Shown here piece after piece: positions 62,401-62,955 of a stretch of 62,955 nt of DNA. The translations under genes and the position numbers were made by a program. The number at the start of each line of letters is the position of its first letter. The first letter of the stretch is position 1. A model generated the notes under the pieces. That model made no database searches. It was not told where the DNA came from and was given only the letters and a program-made list of their open reading frames with translations. Origin of the DNA: DATAMF01 sp964472565 (GTDB lineage: Bacteria; Chloroflexota; Anaerolineae; Aggregatilineales; Aggregatilineaceae); NCBI GenBank assembly GCA_964472565.1, contig CAYYNB010000014.1:1-62955 (forward strand), read 5' to 3'.

Positions 62401-62949
62401 GGACAGGAAATATTCTTCTCGCTCGATCACGGCGCAGGGGTAAAAGCGGTTGCCTTCAGCCCGGATGGTTCGCTGTTGGCGACGGGCGGAGAAGATGGCA
62501 AGGCACGACTATGGAATCTACAAACCATGCAGGTCGTTTATACCCTGGACACGGGCAATTATTCAGTCGATTGTGTTGCTTTCAGTCCAGATGGAAATCT
62601 GCTGGCAACGGGCGGCGCATATGATGACGCTGTGCGGTTGTGGAATTCGCATACTGGCGAAGCGATGATGGCGCTGTATGGACACGAAAGCCAAAACGGA
62701 AGCGGCGGTGTCTATAGTCTCGCCTTCAGTCCGGATGGAACCCTGCTGGCCACGGGCGGCGGCGACGGGACGGTCCGGCTGTGGGATGCTATAGTCGATT
62801 CGCCGTCCTTTGGCACCGCGCTGGCGGTGCTGCACCGTCATTCTGATTGGGTAGACAGCCTGAGCTTTAGTCCAAACGGCGCGATCCTGATCTCTGCCAG
62901 TGAGCGGGACAGCACCGTGCGGTTATGGGCGGTGGGAGACATTTTCTGA
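59461..62949 (+). CDS. Ser/Thr kinase - TM - 14x WD40 protein
   Basis: A receptor-like kinase of 1162 residues. The kinase (1-275) has GTGGMGAVYRAY, VAVKVIS, HRDIKPSNVMF and VDFGIAKLL, all key residues intact. A membrane helix lies near 323-346 (AAAALVVIAVLVLAVIFFL). A Thr/Pro/Ser-rich linker of about 90 residues follows, then two seven-bladed WD40 propellers. The two propellers each open with a similar cap (VISASNAAQVSEQ and VITAGNAAQLDQK), so they arose by duplication. There is no STAND ATPase, unlike the two other kinases. ATG 59461 (with GGGGAGGG upstream) is preferred over GTG 59440. The frame closes 6 bp before the window ends. Confidence 0.93.
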   Translation: MSTQNLEGQMLGQYELRKRLGTGGMGAVYRAYQPSLRRYVAVKVISPELGLQPDYMERFYREAQIAASLEHTHIVPVHDYGVQSNISYVVMRLLEGGTLTERLADQKQSGKPLPSLPDIAEVLKELASALDYAHAKGVVHRDIKPSNVMFDEAGNAYLVDFGIAKLLQATQAITTSGVLMGTPSFMPPEQWRAEEVTPASDQYALGVTTYAMLTGRVPFEAETPHGLMYKHLSEPPTPPQVFRADVPEAVTHVLERSMAKKGSERFPTVTAFAQAFERAIQGCDSEKTNFFTAPLRHTKEAPIEHQATARDVMTPRAAQPSATKYLAAAALVVIAVLVLAVIFFLTRGNHEKDSDSDAKIETAIAQTAIALGQNGGSTNRPAATSVSLFPRTTKTADSPLVLPETQAWLDVSATAQQWTPTKSPTPTKTPDYTKTYQAQMDVAGQTMTAEAWTDTPTVTSTFTPTATSSPTTTSTPTATSSPTHTFTPTHTPTATSTWTPVPTATSTSTPIPPPVISASNAAQVSEQSWGSVFGSVNELKWLPDGQTLVVASGFDIGMYDIHNLEAPTRNLGNDDVFFTDTLAVSGTTVAFNSSGDIKLGIWDFRTGGLRSFESQGETIVCVDFSPDGSLLATGGGDNALRLWDVATGEELFFSLDHGSGVKAVDFSADGSLLASGGDDGNVRVWDVQTQQTLFTLPIGAYSVDVVAFSPDGNLLAAGSYYDNEVHLWNPHTGEAIAELYGHESGVNSLGFSPDGTLLASGSGDWSIRLWSMPSGEAIAVLKRHTDAVNSVAFSPDGRLLASAGPDAMRLWSVPTADQTAAPVQALPELPIGPSPTPAPLAEGLQVITAGNAAQLDQKAQLDIFGSPVDLVMQVDNHTLIVGSFFNTLRYDLGHLDAEPTELAQESVQSLALSPDGKLLATGGQSFDNLIRLWDLAAGGVPIRTLAGHTDGVYSVAFSPDGKILASGSRDKTVRLWDITTGQEIFFSLDHGAGVKAVAFSPDGSLLATGGEDGKARLWNLQTMQVVYTLDTGNYSVDCVAFSPDGNLLATGGAYDDAVRLWNSHTGEAMMALYGHESQNGSGGVYSLAFSPDGTLLATGGGDGTVRLWDAIVDSPSFGTALAVLHRHSDWVDSLSFSPNGAILISASERDSTVRLWAVGDIF

Positions 62950-62955
62950 TTTGAG

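Overview
The window reads as chromosomal DNA from a bacterium of the Chloroflexota (an Anaerolineae-like lineage). This is inferred from content, not from a marker gene: very large Ser/Thr kinases fused to STAND ATPases and WD40 propellers, lipoprotein-anchored adaptor and phosphate-binding proteins, no recognisable outer-membrane or LPS genes, and many multidomain GAF/PAS sensors. I found about 39 intact protein genes, two decayed ones (an insertion-sequence transposase and an ABC permease remnant), and a possible gene tail. No tRNA, rRNA or CRISPR array was seen.

Layout. 0.2-2.9 kb: minus-strand alpha/beta hydrolase and GltD-like flavoprotein. 3-12 kb: UbiA prenyltransferase, a receiver-first hybrid histidine kinase with a separate receiver, an IDH-like dehydrogenase, a DHH-CBS-tRNA nucleotidyltransferase fusion and a small cupin. 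12.2-15.2 kb: membrane protein, CcdA-TlpA fusion, DUF2085 protein. 15.5-20 kb: kinase-STAND-WD40 protein. 20.1-26.6 kb: phosphate module (cytosolic histidine kinase, OmpR regulator, universal stress protein with a GspE-N domain, pstS-pstC-pstA-pstB), with a four-repeat Pho-box-like array ahead of the stress-protein gene. 26.9-31.8 kb: fucose-isomerase-like enzyme and an ATP/ADP-translocase-like membrane protein with HEAT repeats and a cNMP domain. 32.2-39.5 kb: minus-strand operon of GAF protein, hexapeptide transferase and a giant kinase-STAND-WD40 protein with a C-terminal sugar-binding-protein domain. 39.8-46.8 kb: homoserine dehydrogenase and a carbohydrate region (KDPG-aldolase-like, phosphotriesterase/lactonase-like, GH4, PfkB) containing the dead IS and the permease remnant. 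46.8-58.5 kb: eight minus-strand genes that look like one unit: tandem solute-binding protein, FtsX-type permease, lipoprotein adaptor, two ATPases, LysM protein, sensor kinase, response regulator. 58.7-62.9 kb: AcpH-like protein and a third kinase-WD40 protein.

How it fits together. The window is dominated by signal transduction: three two-component sets and three Ser/Thr kinases, each carrying fourteen WD40 repeats (two seven-bladed propellers) on the far side of a membrane segment. The strongest candidates for under-described biology are the kinase with a fused sugar-sensor domain and its GAF/acyltransferase operon, and the exporter-type ABC cluster that carries a duplicated solute-binding protein plus its own two-component system. 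The clearest regulatory signal is the Pho-box-like array.
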